DNA of 64,000 bases, taken from the NCBI RefSeq assembly GCF_000024865.1, contig NC_013595.1, positions 558,001 through 622,000 of the forward strand. Direction: 5' to 3'. The notes below the pieces were generated by a model. That model did no database searches. It was not told where the DNA came from and saw only the letters and a list, made by a program, of their open reading frames with translations. The stretch is from Streptosporangium roseum DSM 43021. Lineage in GTDB: Bacteria; Actinomycetota; Actinomycetes; Streptosporangiales; Streptosporangiaceae. Below, one piece after another: positions 53,899 through 61,659 of this stretch. Positions within the stretch are counted from its first letter, which is position 1, and each line of letters opens with the position of its first letter. Made by a program: the position numbers and the translations under genes.

Positions 53899-53991
53899 CA
53901 CCAACAGCCTCTCTTCTACCTCAATGGTTACTGGGGCATCGGTGGCACGGGCGTCTCCTGCCCGGTGGGCATCGCGCCTGCCGGAGAGTGA
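53899..53991 (+). pseudogene. Diverged remnant of the msrA 3' end (copy 2)
   Basis: Translated, this stretch reads HQQPLFYLN-GYWGIGGTGVS, then CPVGIAPAGE and a stop. It aligns to the MsrA C-terminus HQQYLFKNPGGYCGIGGTNV and CQTGLVPTEE-stop with one short gap and a nine-residue deletion, and the stop codons coincide. Nucleotide identity is only moderate, so this is an old or foreign copy. It sits just after the Fic gene. The rest of 53858-54205 shows nothing else. Confidence 0.65.
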
Positions 53992-54205
53992 ACCGAGACC
54001 CCCTGCGAGGTCTTGGTCCGCCGGCAAGACATGGGAACTGCCTCTCGTGTGACGGGCCGGTCGCTGGCCGCCTGTTAGCGGAGAGATCAACCGGATTCCA
54101 GGCAGTGTCCACGTCAGGAAGTGCGGAGACGGATCTTCCTGGTACCGGGAGCCCGGCCGTGTGATGACTTACAACTTGGGCTCCTTCGTGACAGCACCGG
54201 ATGTC

Positions 54206-55048
54206 TTACCGGGACTCGAGTGCTGTCACGAGATCGGCGGCGAGGAGGGATGTTGACAGGGCTACAGTCTCCGGTTCGCCGATTCCTTCTTCTGCGCGTC
54301 CGGCCATGCTTGCGCCGAGCGCGTCCGGCCCGGTTGCGAACAAGGTGACGAGATACTCGAAGGCTTGATTTGTGATCTCACTGCTTACGGGCTCTCGGCG
54401 TAGGACGCTGAAGGTGGAGGCCAGGTCGGCGGTGTCCGTGTCGATCAATATGCGGTAGGCGTCATGGGCATCTTTGTCGTTTAGCCGGTGTGGGAGGACG
54501 GCCCGTTCTGCGATCTTGTGGAGTTTGGCAATCAGTAATGCCGCAGGCCCGGCGACCCTGACTTGATACGTGCGTGTATCGGACTTGTCGAGGGCGGCGA
54601 CGTCCACGATCGTATTGTCGATGAGAGTGGCTTCGAGACCTCGAGCTCGCCGGGTAGCACGGCGATCATGTGGCGGGATGCGAGCTCCTCGTGTGTTCTT
54701 CGTCCCTGGGCCTGCAAGAGCTTCGGGCACCATTAGGTCGACAGGTATGCCTTCGGCATTCAGCCATGCGCCAGGCTGTCCATCGAGAGGGTCACGGTAG
54801 AACCCCGCGCGGCTCATGGACTCCTCCACGCGCGGATCGTCTGCGAGTAGCCTTGGGTCGAGTGCGAGATCGCTGTCCTTGGTCGTTTCAGCGAGAGCGA
54901 CGGGACTTCTTGCGGTACGCAGGTAGATGGCCTGCGCGCCGATCACGATCACTGCGTCTCGGTGGGCGTCCAGTGCACCCAGAGCATCAAGAAGAGCGGA
55001 TCGCGAGCGGCTGAGGATGTCGCCGCTAGCTACGCCAGGAAGATTCAT
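54206..55048 (-). CDS. AbiEii-like nucleotidyltransferase (toxin candidate)
   Basis: Protein of 280 aa in the pol-beta-like nucleotidyltransferase superfamily. Active-site acids appear in TTKDSDLALDP (D-x-D, about residues 61-67) and a third in GIPVDLMVPEA (about 105); further conserved residues are in LLIAKLHKIAER and NDKDAHDAYRIL. This matches the toxin half of AbiE-type (type IV) toxin-antitoxin systems, which act on tRNA or nucleotides to arrest growth. It overlaps the upstream gene by 23 bases, the order antitoxin then toxin expected for AbiE. Lower GC than the core genes suggests transfer. Confidence 0.75.
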   Translation of the reverse strand: MNLPGVASGDILSRSRSALLDALGALDAHRDAVIVIGAQAIYLRTARSPVALAETTKDSDLALDPRLLADDPRVEESMSRAGFYRDPLDGQPGAWLNAEGIPVDLMVPEALAGPGTKNTRGARIPPHDRRATRRARGLEATLIDNTIVDVAALDKSDTRTYQVRVAGPAALLIAKLHKIAERAVLPHRLNDKDAHDAYRILIDTDTADLASTFSVLRREPVSSEITNQAFEYLVTLFATGPDALGASMAGRAEEGIGEPETVALSTSLLAADLVTALESR

Positions 55049-56105
55049 TCCGCGTCATCCATTCAATGAGTGCTTCGGCTTCGGACGGGCTGCGTCCAGG
55101 ACCTGTCATCAAATCGACGGCGACCTGAGCCGGTGCCGCGATCGTAAGACCGGAAGCGGCTTGCAAGGTGCGAGTGAAGACGACGTCGATTTGTGGCTCG
55201 GCCAACATCACGTTTGCTCCGGCATCAGCAGGACGAAGATCCCATAGCTGCGCAACCTGCTCGGCGTTCGCCGTGTAGATCATCGCGGAGCGCGCAGGTG
55301 CATAAGGGGCCCACTCGACAGCGGCCAGGGTGCCGGTCACGGCATACTGAACGGCGCTTCCTGCCCCTCGCTCCATGAGATTGGACAGACCTCTTGGCGC
55401 TATCCAGCGTGTGACACGGCTATTGCGCACGAACCCGTAGTCCTCACTCCAGCGCCTCAGCAGTGCAACCCAGTCGGGTATGGCCACTGCGCCCGCACTG
55501 TTCCGCGTCGCAAGGTCCTCGCTTTCAAGGAACTCGATCACCCGGTAGGTCGACCCAGTGGAGACGTCGGCGAAATCGACCAGTTGGCGAATCGTCCACG
55601 ATCTGTCGTGGTCCAGCAGTGCGCGCACGACTTTTGCCGCAGGAGCGCCTTTCAAGGTTCCGCGTGGCCTGCCGGGGCCGCGCCACGGGTCACGCTCAGC
55701 CCCTCGGTCCGTGACGTACAGTCCGGGCCGAGATACGTTCAGATGTATGTTCCCGGTCGTGTCGATGTAGGACAAGCCTGAATCGGAGAGCTGCTTACGC
55801 ACGGGCGGCGACAAGTACCTGGCGACGACAACCCCACGATTTCTGGAGGTCGTGAGCGTGAAGTCCTTCAGCTGCTCGTGCAGCGTAGCGATGTCACGTC
55901 TTTCCACCAGGCGCTTGGCTTCGACCACCAGCGTGACCGTGGTCCCGTCTGGTGCCGCCACCTCCCATAGCGCGTCGTGACGAGCATCGACGGTCTTGTC
56001 GCTGAGCGATCGGACGCTCCACCCAGTCGGCAACCGATCGGACAGCACCGCCATCCCGGCCTGTAGAACGGTGGTCTCGTTCTGGGGCGCCCACGGCACC
56101 TCCAT
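55026..56105 (-). CDS. AbiEi-like regulator/antitoxin with nuclease-like N-terminus
   Basis: Protein of 359 aa. The N-terminal part (about residues 1-125) contains TTVTLVVEAKRLVERRDIATL (E-x-K) and a Tyr/Asp-rich strand LSYIDTTGNIHLNV, resembling a PD-(D/E)XK-like fold. A winged helix follows (about 155-215, SWTIRQLVDFADVSTGSTYRVIEFLE). The C-terminal domain (about 230-355) with AAVEWAPYAPAR and a final PGRSPSEAEALIEWM resembles AbiEi-like antitoxin proteins. GGAGGG precedes the ATG. The gene overlaps the nucleotidyltransferase, and a nested palindrome lies 22 bases upstream, consistent with autorepression. Confidence 0.7.
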   Translation of the reverse strand: MEVPWAPQNETTVLQAGMAVLSDRLPTGWSVRSLSDKTVDARHDALWEVAAPDGTTVTLVVEAKRLVERRDIATLHEQLKDFTLTTSRNRGVVVARYLSPPVRKQLSDSGLSYIDTTGNIHLNVSRPGLYVTDRGAERDPWRGPGRPRGTLKGAPAAKVVRALLDHDRSWTIRQLVDFADVSTGSTYRVIEFLESEDLATRNSAGAVAIPDWVALLRRWSEDYGFVRNSRVTRWIAPRGLSNLMERGAGSAVQYAVTGTLAAVEWAPYAPARSAMIYTANAEQVAQLWDLRPADAGANVMLAEPQIDVVFTRTLQAASGLTIAAPAQVAVDLMTGPGRSPSEAEALIEWMTRNESSWRS

Positions 56106-56126
56106 CGGCCCTCCAGCTTTCTCGCG

Positions 56127-56177
56127 TTCAGGAAAAACCTTATCTCCGCCGACGGCGGAGAGTGGTCATTTCCTGAA
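56127..56177. promoter_or_regulatory. Nested palindrome upstream of the AbiE-like operon
   Basis: Outer 9-bp perfect arms TTCAGGAAA (56127-56135) and TTTCCTGAA (56169-56177) enclose an inner 7-bp perfect dyad CTCCGCC/GGCGGAG (56144-56160). It lies 22-72 bases before the start at 56105. AbiEi antitoxins repress their own operon by binding inverted repeats, so this is the best operator candidate. Confidence 0.6.
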
Positions 56178-56298
56178 CAGCTGTTGCGTGGCGTCTCCAA
56201 CGCGCGGCCACCGGGTGGCCCCGAATGGGAGCCGACCTATCTGTGGGTGTCCTCTGACGCCCCCGCTGTCCGCGTAAGTTGCTGCGCGAAGCGAAGTG

Positions 56299-56420
56299 CT
56301 ACCAACCAGCAGTACTTCTTCAAGAACCCGGGCGGCTACTGCGGGATCGGGGGCACCGACGTCAAGTTGGGTGACCCGTTCGGATGGGGTGCCTGTCGGA
56401 CGGGCCTGTTTCGACCGGGG
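56299..56420 (+). pseudogene. Diverged remnant of the msrA 3' end (copy 3)
   Basis: From CTACCA onward this matches the last part of msrA (52322-52440) at roughly 85 percent by eye, including QQYFFKNPGGYCGIGGTDVKLGDP and the GACGGGCCTG block near the end. One extra A precedes CCAGCAG, and the original stop is lost. It marks the right edge of the island and probably represents the displaced 3' end of the resident gene. A hairpin follows at 56444-56476. Confidence 0.85.
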
Positions 56421-56443
56421 AGTGGCTTCACGGATCTCGCCGT

Positions 56444-56476
56444 ACGGCTCACGCTCAACTCCTGGGCGTGAGCCGT
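56444..56476. terminator. Hairpin downstream of the displaced msrA end
   Basis: ACGGCTCACG and CGTGAGCCGT form a perfect 10-bp stem with a 13-base loop, 24 bases after the msrA remnant. It may be the former msrA terminator, left behind when the island entered; the intact msrA has no such hairpin directly after it. It also overlaps the end of the MerR remnant on the minus strand. Confidence 0.55.
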
Positions 56477-56729
56477 CCTGCTGTCCGGCCCCGGTTCGGT
56501 GGGCGGGAGGCGTGTGAGAAGCGGTCAGGTCGAGGGGGGTGCCATTGGGGGTGTACGGATACTTCAAGGACGACGGCGTGGGCGTCGTCGGCGTCGACGA
56601 GGTGTTCTTCCATGGCGGGGCCGGTGATGGCCAAATGGTGGCGGTGCAACCAGCCGAACAGGTCTTGCCCGGCGCGGACCACGTCTGTGGAGGGCGGGAC
56701 GTACGCGCCAGTTGCCCGATCCGCCACAT
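56455..56729 (-). pseudogene. MerR-family regulator remnant with internal deletion
   Basis: ATG 56729, preceded by AGGAG, encodes MWRIGQLAR, the canonical MerR N-terminus. After nine codons the frame breaks. In another frame the sequence continues as TGAYVPPSTDVVRAGQDLFGWLHRHHL and ends with GPAMEEHLVDADDAHAVVLEVSV, which resembles the end of a GyrI-like/MerR effector-binding domain. The rest of the DNA-binding and linker regions is missing. It is divergent from the frameshifted membrane protein gene at 56792, across a MerR-type promoter. Confidence 0.65.
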
Positions 56730-56751
56730 TCTGGCTCCTGTCCCCGTCATG

Positions 56752-56783
56752 TTGACTTTGCCCCTGCGGCAAGGGCCTACCGT
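56752..56783 (+). promoter_or_regulatory. MerR-type promoter with over-long spacer and dyad
   Basis: TTGACT (56752-56757) and TACCGT (56778-56783) are separated by 20 bases, the long spacing typical of MerR-activated promoters. The spacer contains the dyad TTGCC-N5-GGCAA. It faces the gene at 56792 and lies directly upstream of the divergent MerR remnant. Confidence 0.65.
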
Positions 56784-56791
56784 CACCGTCC

Positions 56792-57003
56792 ATGACCGGT
56801 TCGAACCCTCGGGCCCGGCTTACCGGTGTCCTGCTGTTGACCTCGTTGGCGGCCATGGTCGCCGGTGTGGCCATCGTGGTGCCATCGGGGTTGACCTTGA
56901 ATTGGGCCGACGGCGGCGCTGGAACAGCTCGGGTACGCCCTCCACCTGCCGATCATGATCTGGTACGGGGCGCTGGGCTGGCGGTACCTGCGTAACCGGT
57001 GAC
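56792..57003 (+). pseudogene. Frameshifted two-helix membrane protein
   Basis: The first frame reads MTGSNPRARLTGVLLLTSL, a hydrophobic helix, then PSGLTLNWADGG. A one-base shift near 56910 restores a sensible C-terminus, ALEQLGYALHLPIMIWYGA then LGWRYLRNR and a stop at 57001-57003. The intact product would be about 70 aa with two membrane helices. Not recognised. It could be true decay, as its MerR regulator is also broken, or a base-call error in a G-rich run. Confidence 0.6.
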
Positions 57004-57467
57004 CGGCGCCCGTGAATCCGGACGTCCTTCTGCCTGGGCAGCTCTGAGCGAGGCGCCGAGGGCGCCGCTGGAGGTTTCTGCGTGAGCCCGAAACGCGGCG
57101 ATCGGGTTACGGCGCCACTGCCGGCCGACGAGTGGGACGTGCGGTTCGGTGCCGGCGACGCGGTCAGGGGAGACGTGCGGTTCGGTACCGGCGACGCGGT
57201 CAGGGGATAGGAAGAACCGTGCCGTCATGCCTTGGCCGATACGCGCCGATGTTTCGAGGTGCTGCGTGCTGATCCCCGTTCACGCTCAAGCCATGACCGC
57301 CGGCGTCGCCTACGCGGCGATCTCGCGCCGCATCGTCACAATGGCGAGGACCTGGAGCAGCGGGAATCCGAGGTCACCAGCGGCGGACGTGTCCGCTACG
57401 CCGCCGATGACGTCTCTCGCACTGTCCGGGGGGCCTACGCATCGCCCCGACACCCGAAGGACACCGG
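57004..57467. other. Gene-poor stretch with a 36-bp tandem repeat
   Basis: I see no supportable gene. Short frames exist on both strands but resemble nothing. The only clear structure is the duplicated 36-bp unit at 57138-57209. Confidence 0.5.
57138..57209 (+). repeat. 36-bp tandem duplication
   Basis: Two 36-bp units (57138-57173, 57174-57209) differ at two bases (G to A inside GGTGCC/GGTACC, and the last base). The unit length is a multiple of three, but no gene reads through it convincingly. Confidence 0.85.
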
Positions 57468-58829
57468 CTAGTCGGTGCCGGTGGGGAGGGAGAGGCCGGC
57501 GTAGACCTGGTTGAGGGCGGTGGGCAGCAGGGCTTGGGCCGTGGTTTTGCCGTCGGGCGACAGGGTCAGGTTCGTCCAGATGACGAGCGTGACCTCGTTG
57601 TCCGGGTCGTGGCCGATGAAGGAGTTGAAGCCGGGCAGTTCACCGCCGTGGTAGTACATCGAGGCGTTCGGGCCGAAGCGCTGGTAGGCGATGCCGTACC
57701 CGTATTTCTTCCCGCCGGGAGCGGCCGGGTCCTCGGCTTGCGGGCTGTGGAGCCATTGCTGCTGGAACGCGGGATTGAGGACCTTGCCCGTCACGAGAGC
57801 CCGGATCCAGGTGGCCAGGTCGTCGGCGGTGGAGATGACGCCTCCGGCGGCGGTGGCGTAGGAGGGGTTCTGGTGGGTGTAGTCCATCGGCCGGAGCTTT
57901 CCGGACCGGGCCGCCGCCTGCACGTCGGCGGGGTAGGGCCGGTCGACCAGCGCGTAGGCCGATCCGCCGTACATGTAGCCGTGTGAATAGGGGGTGGGGA
58001 GGGACAGGTCGTCGGCGGCGGGCAGCGAGGTCCCCGCCAGTCCGAGCGGGGCGAACAGCCGGTCCCGGAACTGCTGGGCCAGCGGGCGACCGCCCGCCTT
58101 CTCGGCGACGAGGCCCAGCAGCGCGTAGTCGGTGTTGCTGTACTCGTAGGACGCGTCGGGTGCGAAGTTCGGCGGGCGCCGGAACGCGATGTCCAGCATC
58201 GCCTGCGGCGTCACGGCCTTGCCCGGGTCGGCGTCCATGGTCGCCGCGAGTTCGGGTGCGTTGGTGTAGTTGTAGAGTCCGCTGCGCATTTTCAGCAGCT
58301 CGGCGATGGTGATGTGTTCGCCGTTGGGCACTCCGGGAACGTAGGCGGACACCGGGTCGCTCAGCCGGAGTCTGCCGTCCTGGGCGGAGAGCATGATCAG
58401 CGCCGAGGTCATGGTCTTGGTGTTGGAGGCGATCCGGAAGTGGTCGCCCGTGGTGGGCGGTCTGGCCGTCCCCAGCTCGGTTGTGCCGACGGTCGCCCGG
58501 AAGGTTCCCTGCGGGGTGCGGAGCAGGACCAACGCGCCGGGAACCATGAGCTTCTTCGCCGCACGCTCGACGGCGGACTGGAACACGGCCGGATCGATGG
58601 GCTTCAGCGCCGGCGGAGTGAGGCCGGAGGCGCTCGCCGTCGGCGCAGGTGTGGCCGACGCGTCGGAGAGGGCCGTGAGACTCGCCCCTGAGGGCAAGGT
58701 GCAGCTCGCGATCAGCAGGGCTGCACCCGGTGCCAGCAGAGCCATGCGGCGGGCGGTACGCGACGCCCCGAAACCGGCTCCCATCCGGCGCACACGGTGC
58801 GGCCCGTCGTCAGCTCGGGAATTCCTCAT
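57468..58829 (-). CDS. Serine hydrolase lipoprotein, beta-lactamase/DD-peptidase family
   Basis: Protein of 453 aa, membrane-anchored on the outer face: a twin-basic N-terminus and hydrophobic stretch end at the lipobox LLIASC (about residue 42), followed by an Ala/Thr/Pro-rich linker. The catalytic motifs are SNTK (about residues 136-139), YSN (about 232) and HGG (about 404, in YYHGGELPGFN). It is a D-alanyl-D-alanine carboxypeptidase- or esterase-type enzyme with unknown substrate. It is unrelated in detail to the secreted member at 22135-23247. Confidence 0.9.
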   Translation of the reverse strand: MRNSRADDGPHRVRRMGAGFGASRTARRMALLAPGAALLIASCTLPSGASLTALSDASATPAPTASASGLTPPALKPIDPAVFQSAVERAAKKLMVPGALVLLRTPQGTFRATVGTTELGTARPPTTGDHFRIASNTKTMTSALIMLSAQDGRLRLSDPVSAYVPGVPNGEHITIAELLKMRSGLYNYTNAPELAATMDADPGKAVTPQAMLDIAFRRPPNFAPDASYEYSNTDYALLGLVAEKAGGRPLAQQFRDRLFAPLGLAGTSLPAADDLSLPTPYSHGYMYGGSAYALVDRPYPADVQAAARSGKLRPMDYTHQNPSYATAAGGVISTADDLATWIRALVTGKVLNPAFQQQWLHSPQAEDPAAPGGKKYGYGIAYQRFGPNASMYYHGGELPGFNSFIGHDPDNEVTLVIWTNLTLSPDGKTTAQALLPTALNQVYAGLSLPTGTD

Positions 58830-58899
58830 GCCGGCATCACAGCCCCCGCGCTCGGCGGTCCAGTACCGCGGCCAGGGTGATACGAAAAGTGATGCAGCA

Positions 58900-58935
58900 C
58901 GACCGCAGAGGCTAAAACGACCGCAGAGGCTAAAA
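58900..58935. repeat. 18-bp tandem duplication in an AT-richer gap
   Basis: Two perfect 18-bp copies (58900-58917 and 58918-58935, unit CGACCGCAGAGGCTAAAA) in the gap between the serine hydrolase start and the end of the dehydrogenase gene. Confidence 0.85.
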
Positions 58936-58998
58936 GGGAATAAGGGTCACAATTTTATCATCCTTCGACACGGCGGTCGGAAGCGTGGATCCGGTGGC

Positions 58999-59985
58999 TC
59001 AGACCGCGATGACGACCTTCCCCGGCACGTGCCCCTCTTCCGTGTATCTGATGGCGGCCGGGATCTCCTCGAACGGATAACAGCGGTCGATGACCGGAGT
59101 GACCCTGCCGTCCTCGATGAAATCGGTCAGCGTCATCAGGTTCTGTCTGTTCTTCACGCATCGGACCACGTCCGCGATGACCGTTCGCTGGGACACGAAC
59201 AGCGACATCGCGAGGGCCGAGACCACGTGGCCAACGGGTTGTATCCATCGGCTGCCCGGCCCGCCGACGACGACGTAGGTCCCCTTGGGCGTCAGCACCC
59301 GCCGGCACGCCGGTCCCGAGCGGCTTCCCGCGATGTCCAGCAGCAGGTCGTAGCGCTGTCCATGCCGCGTGAAATCCTCTTTGGTGTAGTCAATGACCTC
59401 ATCCGCGCCGATCGACCGGACCAGATCGACATTCCGTGCGCTGCAGACGCCGGTGACCTCCGCGCCGAACGCCTTGGCGATCTGCACGGCGAACGTGCCC
59501 ACGCCTCCCGAGGCCCCGTTGATGAGAACTTTCTGTCCCGGCTGAATCCGTCCTCCGTCGCGCAGGCCCAGCAGGGCTGTGCCGGCCGCCATCGGCACCG
59601 CCGCCGCCTGCTCGAACGACAGGTTCTTCGGTTTGGGCGCCAGCTCGCTTTCCCGGACGCAGGCGTACTCGGCGAAGCCGCCCTGTTTGGGCATCGCGAA
59701 CACCTCGTCGCCGGGGCGGAACTCCGTCACGTCCTTGCCGACCGCCTCGACCTGTCCCGCGATGTCGGCGCCCAAGATGTTGATCTTCGGCTTGCGTAGT
59801 CCGGGACCGCCGCCCATCAGCCGCGCGATGCGCGGCTCCCCTCTCATGAGGTGCCAGTCATAGGGCTGGACGGAGGTGGCGCGTACCCGGACCAGCACCT
59901 CGTCGTCGCCGGGCACGGGCTTGTCGATGTCGGTGAGATCCAACACGTCGGGTGAGCCGTACGAGCGCAGGACGAACGCCTTCAT
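58999..59985 (-). CDS. NAD(P)-dependent zinc-less alcohol dehydrogenase / quinone oxidoreductase family
   Basis: Medium-chain dehydrogenase/reductase of 328 aa. The GroES-like N-domain begins MKAFVLRSYGSPDVLDLTDI, and the Rossmann motif is VLINGASGGVGTFAVQIAKAFGA (about residues 146-168, GASGGVG). The catalytic zinc ligands of classical alcohol dehydrogenases are absent, placing it with quinone/enone reductases. The ATG at 59985 is chosen because GAGGAG sits about six bases upstream; the frame continues upstream without a ribosome site. The substrate is unknown. Confidence 0.9.
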   Translation of the reverse strand: MKAFVLRSYGSPDVLDLTDIDKPVPGDDEVLVRVRATSVQPYDWHLMRGEPRIARLMGGGPGLRKPKINILGADIAGQVEAVGKDVTEFRPGDEVFAMPKQGGFAEYACVRESELAPKPKNLSFEQAAAVPMAAGTALLGLRDGGRIQPGQKVLINGASGGVGTFAVQIAKAFGAEVTGVCSARNVDLVRSIGADEVIDYTKEDFTRHGQRYDLLLDIAGSRSGPACRRVLTPKGTYVVVGGPGSRWIQPVGHVVSALAMSLFVSQRTVIADVVRCVKNRQNLMTLTDFIEDGRVTPVIDRCYPFEEIPAAIRYTEEGHVPGKVVIAV

Positions 59986-60263
59986 CACATTCTCCTCGTC
60001 CACCGCGGGTACGGGTGCAGCCGTGCCGCGGGTTCTGTCGGGGGCCGTCACACTCACAGATCGATGTCGTGGCCCGCGTCGATGAGGCGGAGGTATCGCC
60101 GACCGGATGGCGGCAAACGTGTCCCGAGCCACGAAATCAGCGTAGAAAGCCTGAGCAAAGGACTCATCAGCCGAAAGTACGCCTGATTGGTGGATGATCG
60201 GCCGGCTCGGATCAGGCCGTTCTACCGATGAGCCGCCGCCGTCTCAGCCGCCACGATCGGGTC

Positions 60264-61013
60264 ATGACCGATGAGAGCCTGACAGGACACCCCCGGTCCC
60301 CGCGGTCGCCGCGGAGCGGCCGGCCGGCGGATGACCGGAACACGGCAGGAAGTTCCGCCGCAGCCTCCTCCACCAGGGCAGATTGGCTCGTGCCCGCCGC
60401 GCTGATCGTGCTCGGCGCCGTTCCCGTGATCGCCGGTGCCGTCCGCCTGACCGAGCTGACGGGCGGCGCGGAGATCACGCCGGAGAACGCACGGTTCTTC
60501 GCGGTGCCCCTGCCCGTGGTGCTGCACATCCTCAGCGCCGTCCTGTACGGCGTGCTGGGGGCCTTTCAGTTCGCCCCCGGGTTCCGCCGCCGGAGGCCCG
60601 GCTGGCACCGCGTCGCCGGGCGGGTCCTGGTCCCGTGCGGACTCGTCGTAGCGCTTTCGGGGCTGTGGATGACCCTGCTCTATCCTCGTCCGGCCGGTGA
60701 CGGTGATCTCCTCGCCGGCTTCCGGCTCCTGTTCGGCTCGGCCATGGTCCTGTGCATCGTTCTCGGTTTCTCCGCGATCCGGCGGCGGGACATCGCCCGG
60801 CACCGCGCCTGGATGATCCGCGGTTATGCGATCGGCCTGGGTGCGGGTACCCAGGCGCTGACCCACCTGCCCTGGTTCCTGATTTTCGGCACACCTGGAG
60901 AGTTCCCCAGAGCGCTGCTCGTGGGCGCGGGCTGGGTGATCAACCTCGCCGTGGCCGAATGGATCATCCGTGGGCGATCGGCCGTCCGGCCCCGTACCCG
61001 CCTCAGTTCTTGA
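60264..61013 (+). CDS. DUF2306 membrane protein
   Basis: Protein of 249 aa with about six membrane helices after a polar N-terminal segment of 40 residues. It matches the DUF2306 pattern: HILSAVLYGVLGAFQFAPGFRRRRPGWHRVAGR and RHRAWMIRGYAIGLGAGTQAL, with conserved His residues that could bind a cofactor. Function unknown. The ATG at 60264 is used; an upstream ATG at 60228 is in frame but without a better ribosome site. The 3' end overlaps the convergent response regulator by eleven bases. Confidence 0.82.
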   Translation: MTDESLTGHPRSPRSPRSGRPADDRNTAGSSAAASSTRADWLVPAALIVLGAVPVIAGAVRLTELTGGAEITPENARFFAVPLPVVLHILSAVLYGVLGAFQFAPGFRRRRPGWHRVAGRVLVPCGLVVALSGLWMTLLYPRPAGDGDLLAGFRLLFGSAMVLCIVLGFSAIRRRDIARHRAWMIRGYAIGLGAGTQALTHLPWFLIFGTPGEFPRALLVGAGWVINLAVAEWIIRGRSAVRPRTRLSS

Positions 61014-61659
61014 CGCGGTTGGTCTCATAGGCCCACATGGCGATCTCGACGCGGTTGCGGGCACCGAGCTTGGCCATCAGGCTGGCGATGTGGGACTTGA
61101 CGGTGCTGAGAGAGATGTAGAACTCGTCGGCGATCTCGCTGTTGGTCCGTCCGCGTGCCACGGTGGCCAGGATCTGTTCTTCCCGGTCCGTGAGCGTCTC
61201 GACGGGTTTCGCCGGCGGTGAGACGGGCCCGGAGCCGGCGAAGGCGCTGAGCAGCCGTGCGGTGATGCTCGGGGCTATGAGCGCGTCGCCGTTGGCGGCG
61301 GCGTGGATGGCCTGGGAGAGCATCTCGGCGCCGGCGTTCTTGAGCAGAAAACCCCGGGCGCCGGCTCGCAGGGCGGCGTAGACGTAGTCGTCGAGGTCGA
61401 AGGTGGTGATGACGACGACGGCGAGCGGGTCGGCGACGTTCGGTCCGGCCAGGGAGCGGGTGGCCTCGATGCCGTCAAGGCCGGGCATGCGGATGTCGAA
61501 CAGGCACACGTCGGGGCGCAGGCGCCGCGCCAGCTCCACGGCTCGCCGTCCGTCGGCGGCTTCGCCGACGACCTCGATGCCAGGTTGGGCGTCGAGGATC
61601 ATCACGAGCCCGGTGCGGGCGATCTCCTGGTCGTCGGCGACGATCACTCGGATGCTCAT
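61003..61659 (-). CDS. NarL/LuxR-family response regulator
   Basis: Response regulator of 218 aa. Receiver domain: IRVIVADDQEIAR, phospho-Asp in DVCLFDIRMPG (about residue 54), Lys in GFLLKNAG. The LuxR helix-turn-helix is LTDREEQILATVARGRTNSEIADEFYISLSTVKSHI (about 150-186). The ATG at 61659 overlaps the stop of the kinase gene, so the pair is translationally coupled. Its target genes are unknown; the DUF2306 gene on the other strand is an obvious neighbour. Confidence 0.94.
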   Translation of the reverse strand: MSIRVIVADDQEIARTGLVMILDAQPGIEVVGEAADGRRAVELARRLRPDVCLFDIRMPGLDGIEATRSLAGPNVADPLAVVVITTFDLDDYVYAALRAGARGFLLKNAGAEMLSQAIHAAANGDALIAPSITARLLSAFAGSGPVSPPAKPVETLTDREEQILATVARGRTNSEIADEFYISLSTVKSHIASLMAKLGARNRVEIAMWAYETNRVKN

